A stretch of DNA of 64,000 nt, taken from positions 41,898,972 to 41,962,971 of the forward strand of contig NC_053047.1 in assembly GCF_003473485.1 (NCBI RefSeq). Direction: 5' to 3'. The stretch's first letter is position 1; every line of letters begins with the position of its first letter. The DNA is from Medicago truncatula. Taxonomy: Eukaryota; Streptophyta; Magnoliopsida; Fabales; Fabaceae. Under the pieces are notes generated by a model. It saw nothing but the letters and a program-made list of their open reading frames with translations. It did no database searches and was not told the origin of the DNA. Positions 11,851 to 23,700 of this stretch are shown here, in pieces. The position numbers were made by a program, and so were the translations under genes.

Positions 11851-13129
11851 TCTATGTGGTAACATTCAATCATTTTCATTTCTCAATCTAATTTACTTTC
11901 TATTCAGGCTTCATAAGCATTGATTGTGGTGGTCCAGAAAATTTTGAGTACACAGACGAGGACACTAAAATAAAATACGTCACTGATGGATCTTACATAC
12001 AAACAGGAGTTAACAAAAACATTTCTTCTGACTATGCATACCCAAAAAATCCTAATCTACCATATCCACTCTCAGATCTCAGAAGTTTTCCTCATGGAAA
12101 CCGGAACTGTTACCGATTAATTGCCGGAACAAAAGGCAGTTTACATTTAATAAGAGCTTCTTTCTTGTATGGAAACTATGACGGCGAAAACAAACTGCCT
12201 GAATTTGATCTCTATGTTGGTGTAAATTTCTGGTCATCAGTGAAATTTAAGAATGCTTCAGAACAAGTTGCATTGGAAACAATCAGCATGGCAACATCAG
12301 AAGAAACAAATGTGTGCCTTGTGAATAAAGGAAAAGGAATTCCTTTTATCTCAGCATTGGAACTTAGACCAATTGATAACTCTATTTATAAAACTGAGTT
12401 TGGTGATTCTGCTTCATTGTTACTTTTCAAAAGATGGGACATTGGTTCATTTAATGGAAGTGGTAGATATCAAGATGATGTTTATGATAGAATTTGGTTT
12501 CCTCTTAAATCCTCTTCATGGAAATCTATAAGCACTTCTTCAAAAATAGATGTTAGTGGAGATGGCTATAAACCACCATTTGAAGTTATTAGGAATGCTG
12601 CTACACCAAGGAATGAGAATGATAGTTTGGAATTTTCTTGGATTTCAGATGATCGAAATTTGAAATTCAATGTCTACTTGTACTTTGCAGAAGTGGAGAA
12701 ACTTAACAAAACTCAGTTGAGAGAATTCGACGTATCTTGGAATGGTTCTCCTTTGATTAAATCAATAATACCAAGATACTTGCAAGCAACCACTGTGTTT
12801 AATTCGAAGTCGTTGGTCGCAAATGAACATCGAATTTCAATACAAAAAACTGAAGATTCAACTCTTCCACCTATACTTAATGCAGTGGAGATTTATGTAG
12901 TAAGACAACTTGATGCACTTCCAACATCTGAAGAAGATGGTATGACATGTTGTAACATCTAAAAAGATGTATGAGACTAGAGTCCAAGTTAAGCTAAATA
13001 AATATAAATAAAACTTGATTCATTTTTAGATCTTTAATACACCAATTACATATATACAATCAAAGTAGGGCATAACTGTCATTCATATGTAGGACCTAAC
13101 CGTCATTCATATGCAATTACTTATCTATA

Positions 13130-13735
13130 ACTTGCCATGATGCTGCGTTTGTTGTGAATAAATTATCTCAACACATGCATGACCTAACTGTCATTCATAT
13201 GCAGACACTTGAACATGTTCTGCGATATCTCAAACATACATTAGCACATCTGACTCGCACAAAAATATTAGTCTAATTGCCTTTTGCGAGGCAGACCGGG
13301 GAGGTGACACGAATGATAGAAAGTTTATAGGAGTTTATAGAAAGTTTATCATGGTCATGCAACAAACAATTTACAGTTGCACGCTATCAACTGAGGGTGA
13401 GTATCGTGCCATTGGCTCCACCACTGCAAAAATTCTTTGGTTGAAACAACTCTTACTAGAACTTGGCATTCACACATCTCAACCGCCAATCATTTTTTTT
13501 ATTATATTGGTGTAAATTGTTTGTGATCAAATCCTATTTTCCATATACGTATGAGCAACCTAGCTATCGACTACCATTTTGTCTATAATCTTGTTGCTAA
13601 AAAGGAATTTCAAGTCTCCCTTGTACCATTGAGTCACCATCTTGTAGATTTCCTTATCAAGCCACTCTCATGATCCAGTCGTCAATTCCTAACCAACAAG
13701 ATTGGGTCGCCGACCCCTCCTCCATTTTGCAGGGG
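13130..13735 (+). pseudogene. Ty1/copia RNase H remnant
   Basis: Frame-shifting translation gives the end of a copia polyprotein: VNKLSQHMH, LRYLKHTLAH, then DTNDRKFIG, STEGEYRAIGSTTAKILWLK and LLLELGIHTSQPPI. Stops and frameshifts are frequent and no LTR is visible. It directly follows the truncated receptor gene and may mark the rearrangement that removed its 3' part. Three copies of a CATAACTGTCATTCATATG-like stretch occur at 13070-13205. Confidence 0.7.
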
Positions 13736-13739
13736 GTAG

Positions 13740-14370
13740 GGGTGTTTGCGGTGCAGTTTAATTCAGATTTGAGGATAAAAATCATCATAACTACAAGATG
13801 AAAAAACACGTGGTTTGGTTTGGTTCGATTGGTTTTTAAAAGAAAACCAATGCGGGTTGAATTGATTCGGATGATGCGGTTTTTTGCAAGAAAAATAATA
13901 ATATTAATGTTGATGTCTCAATACACATGCACTGTTCCAATAAACATTCAACAAAAAAGAAAAAATCCAAATTGCGTTTGTTAGACTTATAACTCTATTT
14001 GATGGAGGATATAAGCTAAGAACATTGGATGTTTTAATATGATCTAGTTCTATGAGATATGTTATGCCATGTAGTATATATTTTTATTTTTATTTTTTTT
14101 ATTATTAGATCAATATTAAATCACACTATTGAATCAAATGAGATCATAAGATGAAATTTATTGATTTAAAATAGTGCAAAATAAACTCATGTATGATATT
14201 ACGTGTGTACCATAATTTTTTTTTTTTTTTTAAGATAGTGTACCATATACTTAAACTTTTAATATGAATCTAAAAAAAGTTCCATCTTTGCCCATTTTCC
14301 TCATGTTCATGTACATATTAAAAGTAACCAAAAGATGAGATAAAAGTAGTTGGGCATAGGTTAAAAGATA
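13740..14370. other. Intergenic, AT-rich
   Basis: It includes a GGTTTGGTTTGGTTCGATTG stretch (13810-13835) typical of decayed repeats, and T-rich runs. I see no gene here. Confidence 0.45.
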
Positions 14371-14657
14371 CTCCTTCCGTTTTAAAATGAGTGTCGTTTT
14401 AGGTGTTGACACATAAATTAAGAAATGAAATGAAATAATCATTAGATATAACATTTTTATTAAATTGCCCTTTATTTTATAAGAAAAAGACAAACATAAA
14501 GTTGCATTGGAAATTGTGTAAGAGAAAAGAAAAGTTGGAGTATATATTGAAGGTAAAGTTGGAAGAAAGAATGAAAGTTGTATTGGAAATGTAAAATGAC
14601 ATTCATTTTGAAACAATTTTTTTTGATTAAAGTGACATTCATTTTAAAACGGAGGAG
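14371..14657. repeat. Stowaway-like MITE, 287 bp
   Basis: Terminal inverted repeats read CTCCTTCCGTTTTAAAATGA on the left and, on the right, CATTTTAAAACGGAGGAG. TA lies on both sides. Confidence 0.8.
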
Positions 14658-14708
14658 TAATAAATATTTGATTAAAAATAGGTGGTCATAAGTAATTTGA
14701 CGATGGGT

Positions 14709-15574
14709 CTGTTTGGTAATACACCTCAACGAGCTTATAGCTTATAGCTTATAAGCTCGTCTGACAAAAAAAACTCTGTTTGGTAATACTTTTTCACCAT
14801 GAGCTTATAGCTTATTTCACGAGCTTATAAGCTATTTTTCAGAAGCTATTCCAAGTAACGTTTGAGCTTATAGCTTACAGCTTCTCAAAATTTCTTCCAT
14901 TTTTACCCTTAATATTTTATCTAAAATCCATTTTTATCCTTTATAATTTATTATAATTTAACTAATAGATATAATTACCTTATAAATATCCATTGTCTTC
15001 CTTTGTTGTAATAATAGATATAATTATGTTTTTATACAATTGCAGTATACCTACATCATAATATATATATATTTTTTCATAAATAAAAATGATCAATGCC
15101 TTCCGTTTAAATAAAAAAAATCATGAATTATGTTATAATTTTTGATAAAAAGGGCAAAAAAAAAAATAGTGACGTTTAAATTTTTTAGTTAGTCTTACAT
15201 TATTTTTATTACTTAAATTCACTAAACTTGTTATATTTTATTTCCATACTTTTTTTTTATATCCAAATCTTTTACTCTTTATATTTTGTTTTCTCAGTAG
15301 ATACTCTTTATATTTTTCTAAATATAATGCATAAAAAATATATTAAATTAATAAATTATAAATACTTAAATATTAATGAATATAAATTTTAATATGAAAT
15401 AAGAATGTCCTTTTATATCATTTTATATTTATAAGTCAGTTGAACCGCTAATATTACCAAACACTTCAACTAGCTTATCAGCTATAAGTCATCAGCTATA
15501 AGCTATCAGTCATCAGCTATCAGCTATAATCTATCAGCTAGCTTATAAGTTATCCTCTATTTTTACCAAACAGA
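14709..15574. repeat. hAT-like AGCTTAT-rich MITE
   Basis: The left end is CTGTTTGGTAATAC and the right end TTTTTACCAAACAG. Subterminal regions are packed with AGCTTATAGCTTATA and ATCAGCTATAAGC. Its structure is the same as 42835-43700. I do not see a convincing target duplication here. Confidence 0.65.
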
Positions 15575-16838
15575 GCTGATATGGATGAGAATGTCGGAAT
15601 GTACATAAAAGCAATTTTGATAAATAGTTGTTGAATAATATATCTTTTCTTAGTAAAGTTGTTGAAATAGTACATATATTAAATGGTAAATCCCGACTTT
15701 TTAATGGATGCATCCGTTTAAAGCTTAGAAAATTGATGTCATGTTAAAAAAATTGTGTGTTATTTACACAACCAAAATTAGACTACCAATGCAACATTCT
15801 ATAAAATTGTGAGGTGCATAGAAAATTGAAATCTAGATAGGGCAAAAAAATATTTAAAAATAGTAAAACAAGTTGGTGGTTATACAGATCGTTTTTTTTC
15901 ACAAATCATTCCTCATGTGGAAATACATGAATAACCCCTAAAAAAAGTCATACATAAATGAATAATGGTAAGTCATAATGTGAGACAATTCATGACGAAA
16001 CTTTTACTTTCTACTCAAAAGAAAATATAATATTCTAATGGTTTAGACTCTATCCATTTGTGATTAAATAATAGCTTTAGGTAAATTTTTTGTTAAATTC
16101 TAAACCCACTTAATTATAAACAAATGGATTCTACGTAATATAAGGTCCCATTAATCCAATTGTTTTACGTAATACTTAATTAACATAATTACGTGACATG
16201 GTGTGCAATGCACGACATAGACTAGAGCCACTCACCTAATATTTTATCATTTTATTCACGGACAAATAATTGAAGCCTTTTTCGTGTTTGGCTTCTTATA
16301 CTTTGTCTTCACATTTAATTTATGGAAATCAAACCCTTGTTTCAAACTTTGAAATTATCACCTTTGTGCACCACATGTTTCTTATTTTTAATTTTCTGAG
16401 TTGGTGAGTAACCAATGATATTAATTATTTGGAGACTTCTACGATACATTCCGTACAATTGTTTTCTTCATTAACTATTTTTAATAATAAAAAAACATTT
16501 CATTAAAATATATTATTTCTATATTTTTACCTAAGAAATAACATTCATTATATATTCTCCTAAAAAAAGAAAAATCTTCATTATTATATTAGCAATAGCA
16601 AACTCTGTTATTTTCTCCCAAAAAAAAAACTTTATTATTTTAAATGTTGTTTCAACAAGACTTTTAATAAATATTTTAAAAAAAATAAGACTATTAATAA
16701 ATGATATTTAGTTATTACAATTTTTTAAATGATTAAAATATAACAATATTAAATTTTTGAAATTTATTTTATCAACCATTGCGATCTTACCCGACTCTAA
16801 AATATCTGTTCAAACCTAAAAGATATTCATAGTTTTTA
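15575..16838. other. 5' flank of complete receptor kinase gene
   Basis: No coding ORF. 16370-16800 matches the split flank of the truncated paralogue (8095-8200 plus 10226-10560), showing that the tandem duplication of the two receptor genes included more than 1 kb of upstream DNA. Confidence 0.5.
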
Positions 16839-17321
16839 CTCCATTCGTCCCATAATAACTGAGCCATTTGTAAAAAATATTGTCCTAAGAATAGTCGTCC
16901 ATTTCACTTTTCAATACAACATTAATTACTTTTTTCAATTATAACTTTAATTAATACTACTTTCATCACTCTTAATTTAATATATTCTAATTTACATTTG
17001 ATGAATATTATTTGAACATCCAATTTTTAAGACAACTTATTGGACAATCAAAATGTATAAAGAAATGTAAGGATCGTCACAAAAACCAAAGCAATGGAGA
17101 TATAAAGTATAATACAATGTGAGTATGAGAGAGAAAATTGTCACAAAAGTTGTCATAAAATAGTTGCTCAAATATCATTTCTCTTTATATTTATGATAAA
17201 GAAGAATGCACCAATACTAGACAAGGACAATCAAAACTATTTTTTTCTCTCTTTAATTTACACATGTTTCTTAATCTGTGTGAAATGGTCAACTAACTCG
17301 GTTAAACTGAGCCGAAGGGAG
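16839..17321. repeat. Stowaway-like MITE upstream of receptor kinase
   Basis: It starts CTCCATTCGTCCCATAATAA and ends GAGCCGAAGGGAG, with TA/CA at the borders. It is absent from the matching upstream position of the truncated paralogue (about 10585), where the flanking TTCAT..TTACATAATAA-type sequence is continuous. Confidence 0.6.
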
Positions 17322-17703
17322 CATTACATAATAAGTCATTTGACTATTCTTTCAAAAAAAAAAAAAAAAAAAAAACTCATTTGACTATTGATGAAAAGAC
17401 CAACCATACCAAACATGTTGATTGTGTACATGCACTTAGAAATCCTTCAATTATTAAATGTAAAAACATTGCAAATTGCTTTCATAGTATTATTTTTCTA
17501 TGCGATAATTTGATGTGTTAGGTAGGTGGTTTTGTCCAAGTCATCAAAACCGTATATTTGACTAACTATTATGCTTTAAGACCCTTGTTTTCATGAATTA
17601 CTAGGTTGTTTCTTCTAGCAAACAAAAATGTTTCCAGCATGCATATCAAGTTTGTAACATCATTATAGAATTTCACAAGGCTCCTCTTATTCTTGGTTCA
17701 GCG

Positions 17704-20700
17704 ATGGCAAATTCAATTGGATTCTTTCTGTTTTTGGTTGTTTGCTTTGGTGTTGCAGTTTTAGTTCACGCACAACAACAAACAGGTAAGCATTTTCCAT
17801 CAGCTTCTACAAGAGAATCATTATTCATTCTGTAGAATGTTTTAGAATGTTTTATGATGTTGTAGAAATGTTTTCTGTAAGTTCATATTTGATTTGACGG
17901 TGAGTTAGACAAAATCACGGAGTAACTCTGATTTTTGCAAAAGTCACACTTTGGTGCCTCAACAAAATCTCGCTGATTGAAGACAAGTGTAGCACCGACA
18001 CCTAGGATGTAGCACTGACACCTCAGATTGAAGACAAGTGTGTTGTTGAATATATGTTTGGTTTCCGACACCATGTCGAATGTCAATATCCATAAATGAC
18101 ACATGTGGTTACATTCAATCACTTTCACTTTCTCAAATTATTACCAACATCGACTTATCAGAGTATCATGCCTGATGTCTATGCATGTGTCAGTGCTTCA
18201 TAGGCTACTTACGCGTTACAAGATGTTTTTATGGATATCCAAACAATAGTACATATACTGTTTTCATGAGTTAAGGCTAAATTAACTCTTCACTTTGATG
18301 TAAACCAACAATAGGTTTGTAGGATTGGCTAATCTAAAAAACTTTTCTAGGGAATGCTTATCCATAAGTTATTTTGTGAAATTTATTGAAAAATATGAAA
18401 ACAGCTTCGAAGTAGCACCGATATTTCAGATTAAAAGTGTGCCTGGTGTCCAACACGTGTCTGACAACAACCGATACCAATATAACACCAACAAATGTGG
18501 TTACATTCAATCATTTTCATTTTTCAAATTATTAATGGTGTGATTAACTTATTAGTGTCATGTTTGATGTCTGTGTCAGTGCTACATAGGCTACTTACAT
18601 GTGGTCACATTCAATCATTTTCATTTCTCAATCTAGTTGGTCTTTCTATTCAGGCTTCATAAGCATTGATTGTGGTGGTCCAGCAAATTTTGAGTACACA
18701 GATGATGTAACTGAAATAAAATACGGCACAGATGGAGCTTACATACAAACAGGACTTAACAGAAACATTTCTGCTAACTATGCATACCCAAAAAATCCTA
18801 ATCTACCATATACATTCTCAGATCTCAGAAGTTTTCCTCAAGGAAACCGAAACTGTTACCGATTAATTGCCGGAAGAAATGGCAGTTTACATTTAATAAG
18901 AGCTTCTTTCTTGTATGGAAACTATGACGGCGAAAACAAACTGCCTGAATTTGATCTCTATGTTGGTGTAAATTTATGGTCAACAGTTAAATTTAAGAAT
19001 GCTTCAGAAGGAGTTACATTGGAAATAATCAGCATGGCAACATCAGAAGAAACAAATGTTTGCCTTGTGAATAAAGGAAAAGGAATTCCTTTTATCTCCG
19101 CGTTGGAACTTAGACCAGTTGATAGTTCTATTTATAAAACTGAGTTCGGTGATTCTGCTTCATTGTTACTTTTCAAAAGATGGGACATTGGTTCATTTAA
19201 TGGAAGTGGTAGATATCAAGACGATGTTTACGATAGAATTTGGTTTCCTTTGAATTCCTCTTCATGGAAATCTATAAACACTTCTTCAAAAATTGATGTT
19301 AGTGGAGATGGCTATAAAGCACCGTTTGAAGTTATTAGCAATGCTGCTACACCAAGGAATGAGAATGTTAGTTTGGATTTTTCTTGGATTTCAGATGATC
19401 CAAATTTGAAATTCAATGTCTACTTGTACTTTGCTGAATTTGAGAAACTTAACAAAACTCAGTTGAGAAAATTCAATGTATCTTGGAATGGTTCTCCTTT
19501 GATTAACTCAACAATACCAAAATACTTGCAATCAACCACTGTGTTTAATTCAAAGTCGTTGGTTGCAAATGAACATCGAATTTCGATACGAAAAACTGAA
19601 GACTCAACGCTTCCACCTATTCTTAATGCAGTGGAGATTTATGTAGTAAGACAACATGATGCACTTCCAACATCTGAAGAAGACGGTATGACATGTTTTC
19701 TTTGCTAAAATTTCGTATGCGAATTACACCGTCTACCCAACTGAAATTTTTTAGCACCAACACTTCAGATTGATGATGTGTCTAGTGTCTGATACAGATA
19801 CAGACACATGTGGTTACATTCAATCATTTCTATTCTAACTTTGAATGATTATCCCTCTTGGGTTGGCCTGGTGGTATTGACTTGGGACCTTAGAGTGTGC
19901 TCCTCCCCAAGGTCTCAGGTTCGATTCTCCCTGGAGCTAGTTTGAGTGGGCTAATTTAGCTTCTTAAAAAAAAAAACTTTGAATGATTATATTATACCTT
20001 TAAGTGAATTGAGTTATATTTAATCACAGCTGAAGCTATAAGGAGTGTAAAAGATAGTTATAGAGTTCAAAGAAATTGGGTTGGTGATCCATGTGAACCA
20101 AAGAACTACACTTGGAAGGGCATAAAATGCAACTCCAGCACTTCACTTTCTCCAAGAATTGTATCACTGTGAGTGTTCTAATATCCATTTTACTTTGTTG
20201 AATGATGATGTGTATCCCTTTAGACTATGAATTTCTATCATGGTATTCAGTTTTATAAGGAAATATTTTCTTTTTATAGGAATCTGAGCAGAAGTGGTCT
20301 GAGTGGAAACATAGATCCTGCCATTGCCAGTTTGTCTTTCTTGGAAACTTTGTGAGTACATATCTAAAATACTTGGAGTATATATTTATATTGTCATTAT
20401 GCTCTAAGTATTTTACAATATTTTGACTTAGGGATTTATGCAACAATAGCTTAACTGGATCAATACCTCAGTTTTTGGAAGAATTGAAATCCCTTAAATA
20501 TTTGTAAGTATTTTTTATGATGGTAAAAAACTATAGACATTTTATACTAGTTGGTGCAAAATTGTTAATGGCTGATGCAAGATAAATCAAATTATTTGTA
20601 GGGATTTGAGGGGCAACCAACTTTCAGGTTTTGTCTCTACCACTCTCTTAGAGAGATCAAGGAATGGATTACTTACTTTGAGGTATGATTTATAAAAGAA

Positions 20701-23700
20701 GACCATGATATGCTTAGTGCAAGTCAATTTAGTTTTATATACATGAACCATTGACACTCAATGACATATTGACACCGGTAATAATTTGAGAAAACCGAAT
20801 TAACTTGCAATGAGTACAATAATAGAATATAGGGTTTGACTGTTTTTGTGATGCCTTGGGAATGATCCCCAAGAGAGGTATTCATAGCCCTTTGTGGGCT
20901 TCGTTTAGCATGACTTAAGCCCCAAGCAAGTTGGGCTTTAGGTCTTTTTACCCGCTTCTAGAAGCTGGCTAAGGTGGCGCCTTTGGAAGGGCGTGCCTAG
21001 TCTTTCGGAGCCCTTCTGGAGGGCACCTAAGCCTTTCTAGAGGGCTTTCAGGCCCTTAGGAATATTGACGGTCCACCGAATAATTGAATGCAACCATCAG
21101 TGTCATGTTGGACACTGACACATGTTGAACACGAGAAATGCCTTCAATGTGAAGTATCGGTGCTTTTATTTATCTTGAATCATGGGAAAGAAAGCCAAAG
21201 TGCAAGTATGAAGTATGTCAAGATGTGTAGAAGAGTCATCAAGTATCTTTAGGTGTAATTTTGACCAGACAATCTTGTTTTCGACATATTTATAGGGTGG
21301 ATGATATAAATCTCTCTGACTCAAATAAAAGTGACACAAACAAGGCAATTGTTCCCATTGTTGCAACACTATCATCAGTTTTTTTAGTTCTATTGATCAT
21401 TGCAATTCTCTATTGGAAGCTTAGAAGAAGAAATGAACCATCAGGTAAGTCTTGCTTTAATAATATGTAATTAACTCCTTCCATATGATTTTCAAAAGCT
21501 AAAGATTAAAGTAAATGTATGTTTGATCCCACTTTTGCGAAAGGAAAAATTGTTTTATAGGTATATAAATATGAAACACGGATACAGACACTGGACATGA
21601 CACAGACACTCTGACACGGATAATAATTTGAGAAAATGACATAATTCAGTGTAATCATAGGTGTCGTGTCGGTGTCCAACACCGACGCGTATCTGACACT
21701 GGGACACACCTAATCCAAGGAGTGTCCGTGCTTCATAGTATATAATTGACTTTGACATGTCTTGATGTTTTCGAATAAAATTGATATTTACATGAAAGTA
21801 TCAAAACATACATCACTTCATATTCAACTCACTTTTAGCCGAAATTAATTTTATAGAATTAGTTCATTTAAAATCAATTTTGATTACCCTTAAACTCATT
21901 GTATTTGTTTTGGAATTAAGAGGATGAGATGCATATGATCAACAAAGGAACAGTAGTATCAAAGAAGTTGCAATACACTTATGCTGAGGTGTTGGACATC
22001 ACCAGCAACTTGGAAATAGTCATTGGAAGGGGAGGATTTGGAAGTGTTTACAGTGGTCAGATGAAAGATGGCAATAAAGTTGCAGTCAAGATGCTTTCTG
22101 CATCTTCAGCTCAAGGGCCAAAGGAATTTCAAACTGAGGTAATTAGTGTTGTTGGACACAATATACATTCAGTGATCACTCTATTCAATATTAGAAGAGT
22201 TGTGTTATTTTGATACACAAATTTGACAGTAAATTCCGACAAAACTAGACGGTTAACACGATTAAAGTATGTGGTTAATGAGTATAACAATATGTCAAAA
22301 CCTATAAAGCACGAACGCTCCTCATATTAGACGTGTTCCAGTACACGGACACGTGTCGTGTCTGGATATGTGTCGTGTCTGGACATGTGTCACGCCCGAC
22401 ACCAAGACGACACCGACACAAAATTACACTAAATTATATGATTTTATCAAATTATTAACGGTGTTGGCGTGTCATTGTCTGTGTTATGTCTGGTGTCCGT
22501 GCTTCATACGTCACAATTTGTGGTTGATCATGGACACAATTTGGATGGTTAATGGATATCATGTATTATGTATATTTGAACATGTGAAAAATTATGGTTA
22601 ATGACGTACAAATTTGTAGTTAATTATGATAAGTGGATGGTTGATGAGTTTCAGCACCTTGACGTCATTTTCACGAACTATCCACTGAACATAATTAATC
22701 GCATATTTCAACTAAATCAACCATCCAAATTGTTGTCAAAATTTACTGTCATGTTTTTGTGACAAAATATGATTTTTTTTATATCAGAAACATCAATATC
22801 AAACAATAGAAAATGTCTTGCAGGCTGAACTTTTGATGACAGTTCATCACAAAAATTTGGTATCCTTCATTGGCTATTGTGATGAAGGTGACAAGATGGC
22901 ACTGATATATGAGTTTATGGCCAATGGAAACCTAAAAGAAAATCTCTCAGGTAGGTCCTTCCATGATTTTGATCACTGTACTTAATTTACTTGGTGTATT
23001 CTTTATGACATTTCTTAATATTTGATGAAAGAAATCATGTTTCAATGTGATTTAATATGATTGCAGAAAAAAGTTCACATTGCTTGAGTTGGGAAAGAAG
23101 ACTTCAAATAGCAATTGATGCTGCAGAGGGTCAGTATATCTCCATTTTTTATTTTTTTATCGTAGAAAAAAGTTCGCATTGCTCTGCAATCCAAGACATA
23201 CACACGATTGGCCCAACTTTGTTACCAAATTGTGTGTATTTCTCTGTTTGCATTTTCATATCTTTATTCTTTGAAAATTGCTCTTCTCCCATCAAGATTT
23301 GGTCACTCACAACTGAACTTCCGAAAATACCCCCAACGTGACTTAAGTCACGCAGGTGTTAAACCCAACGCAACTTAAGTCACGTTCGCTACATTGGTAC
23401 ATCCCACGTGAGTTATAACCCAGCGTGAGTTAAGTCATGCAGGTTATAACCCCAGTGTGAGTCAACTCATGTCGGTCATACTTCAGCTTACCAAACGTGA
23501 GCTAACACACGTGGGGGGTATTTTGGTCAGTTTGTATGGGCGTGAGTGTTTTTTGTTTGGAGAAGAGCAATTTTATTATTCTTTTGATTCGAGGCTGCTA
23601 TTCTGACAACTATGTTAGTGTGACCAATAACTAGTTGCATTATATATGCATGAATCTTTTTCAGCAACTATTGTAATTTTTTATAATGTTTTGACGAACG

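Larger units (their letters stand above)
10877..12962 (+). pseudogene. Truncated malectin-like receptor kinase paralogue (signal peptide + malectin-like domain only)
   Basis: Exon 1 is 10877-10958 and encodes a signal peptide (MTNSTGFILLLVFLFG..VHAQQQT). An in-frame ATG also exists at 10850, but the paralogue lacks it. Exon 2 is 11908-12939 by homology, the same 1,032 nt as in the complete gene. It encodes a full malectin-like domain starting [10 protein letters not shown], with [15 protein letters not shown], and NAVEIY near the end. All later exons (GDPC linker, LRRs, TM, kinase) are missing: similarity stops just past the intron 2 donor (ATG|GTATGACATG). If the donor is not used, translation continues GMTCCNI and stops at 12962, giving 378 aa. 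There is no internal stop, so it could make a secreted malectin-only protein; equally it may be a dead fragment. Confidence 0.8.

Noticed and set aside
14251..14729. Minus-strand frames of 121 and 85 codons
   Set aside because: They overlap the Stowaway-like MITE at 14371-14657 and read its AT-rich interior.
22353..22601. 82-codon frame in receptor intron 8
   Set aside because: Reads through a GTGTC-family MITE; repetitive and without homology.
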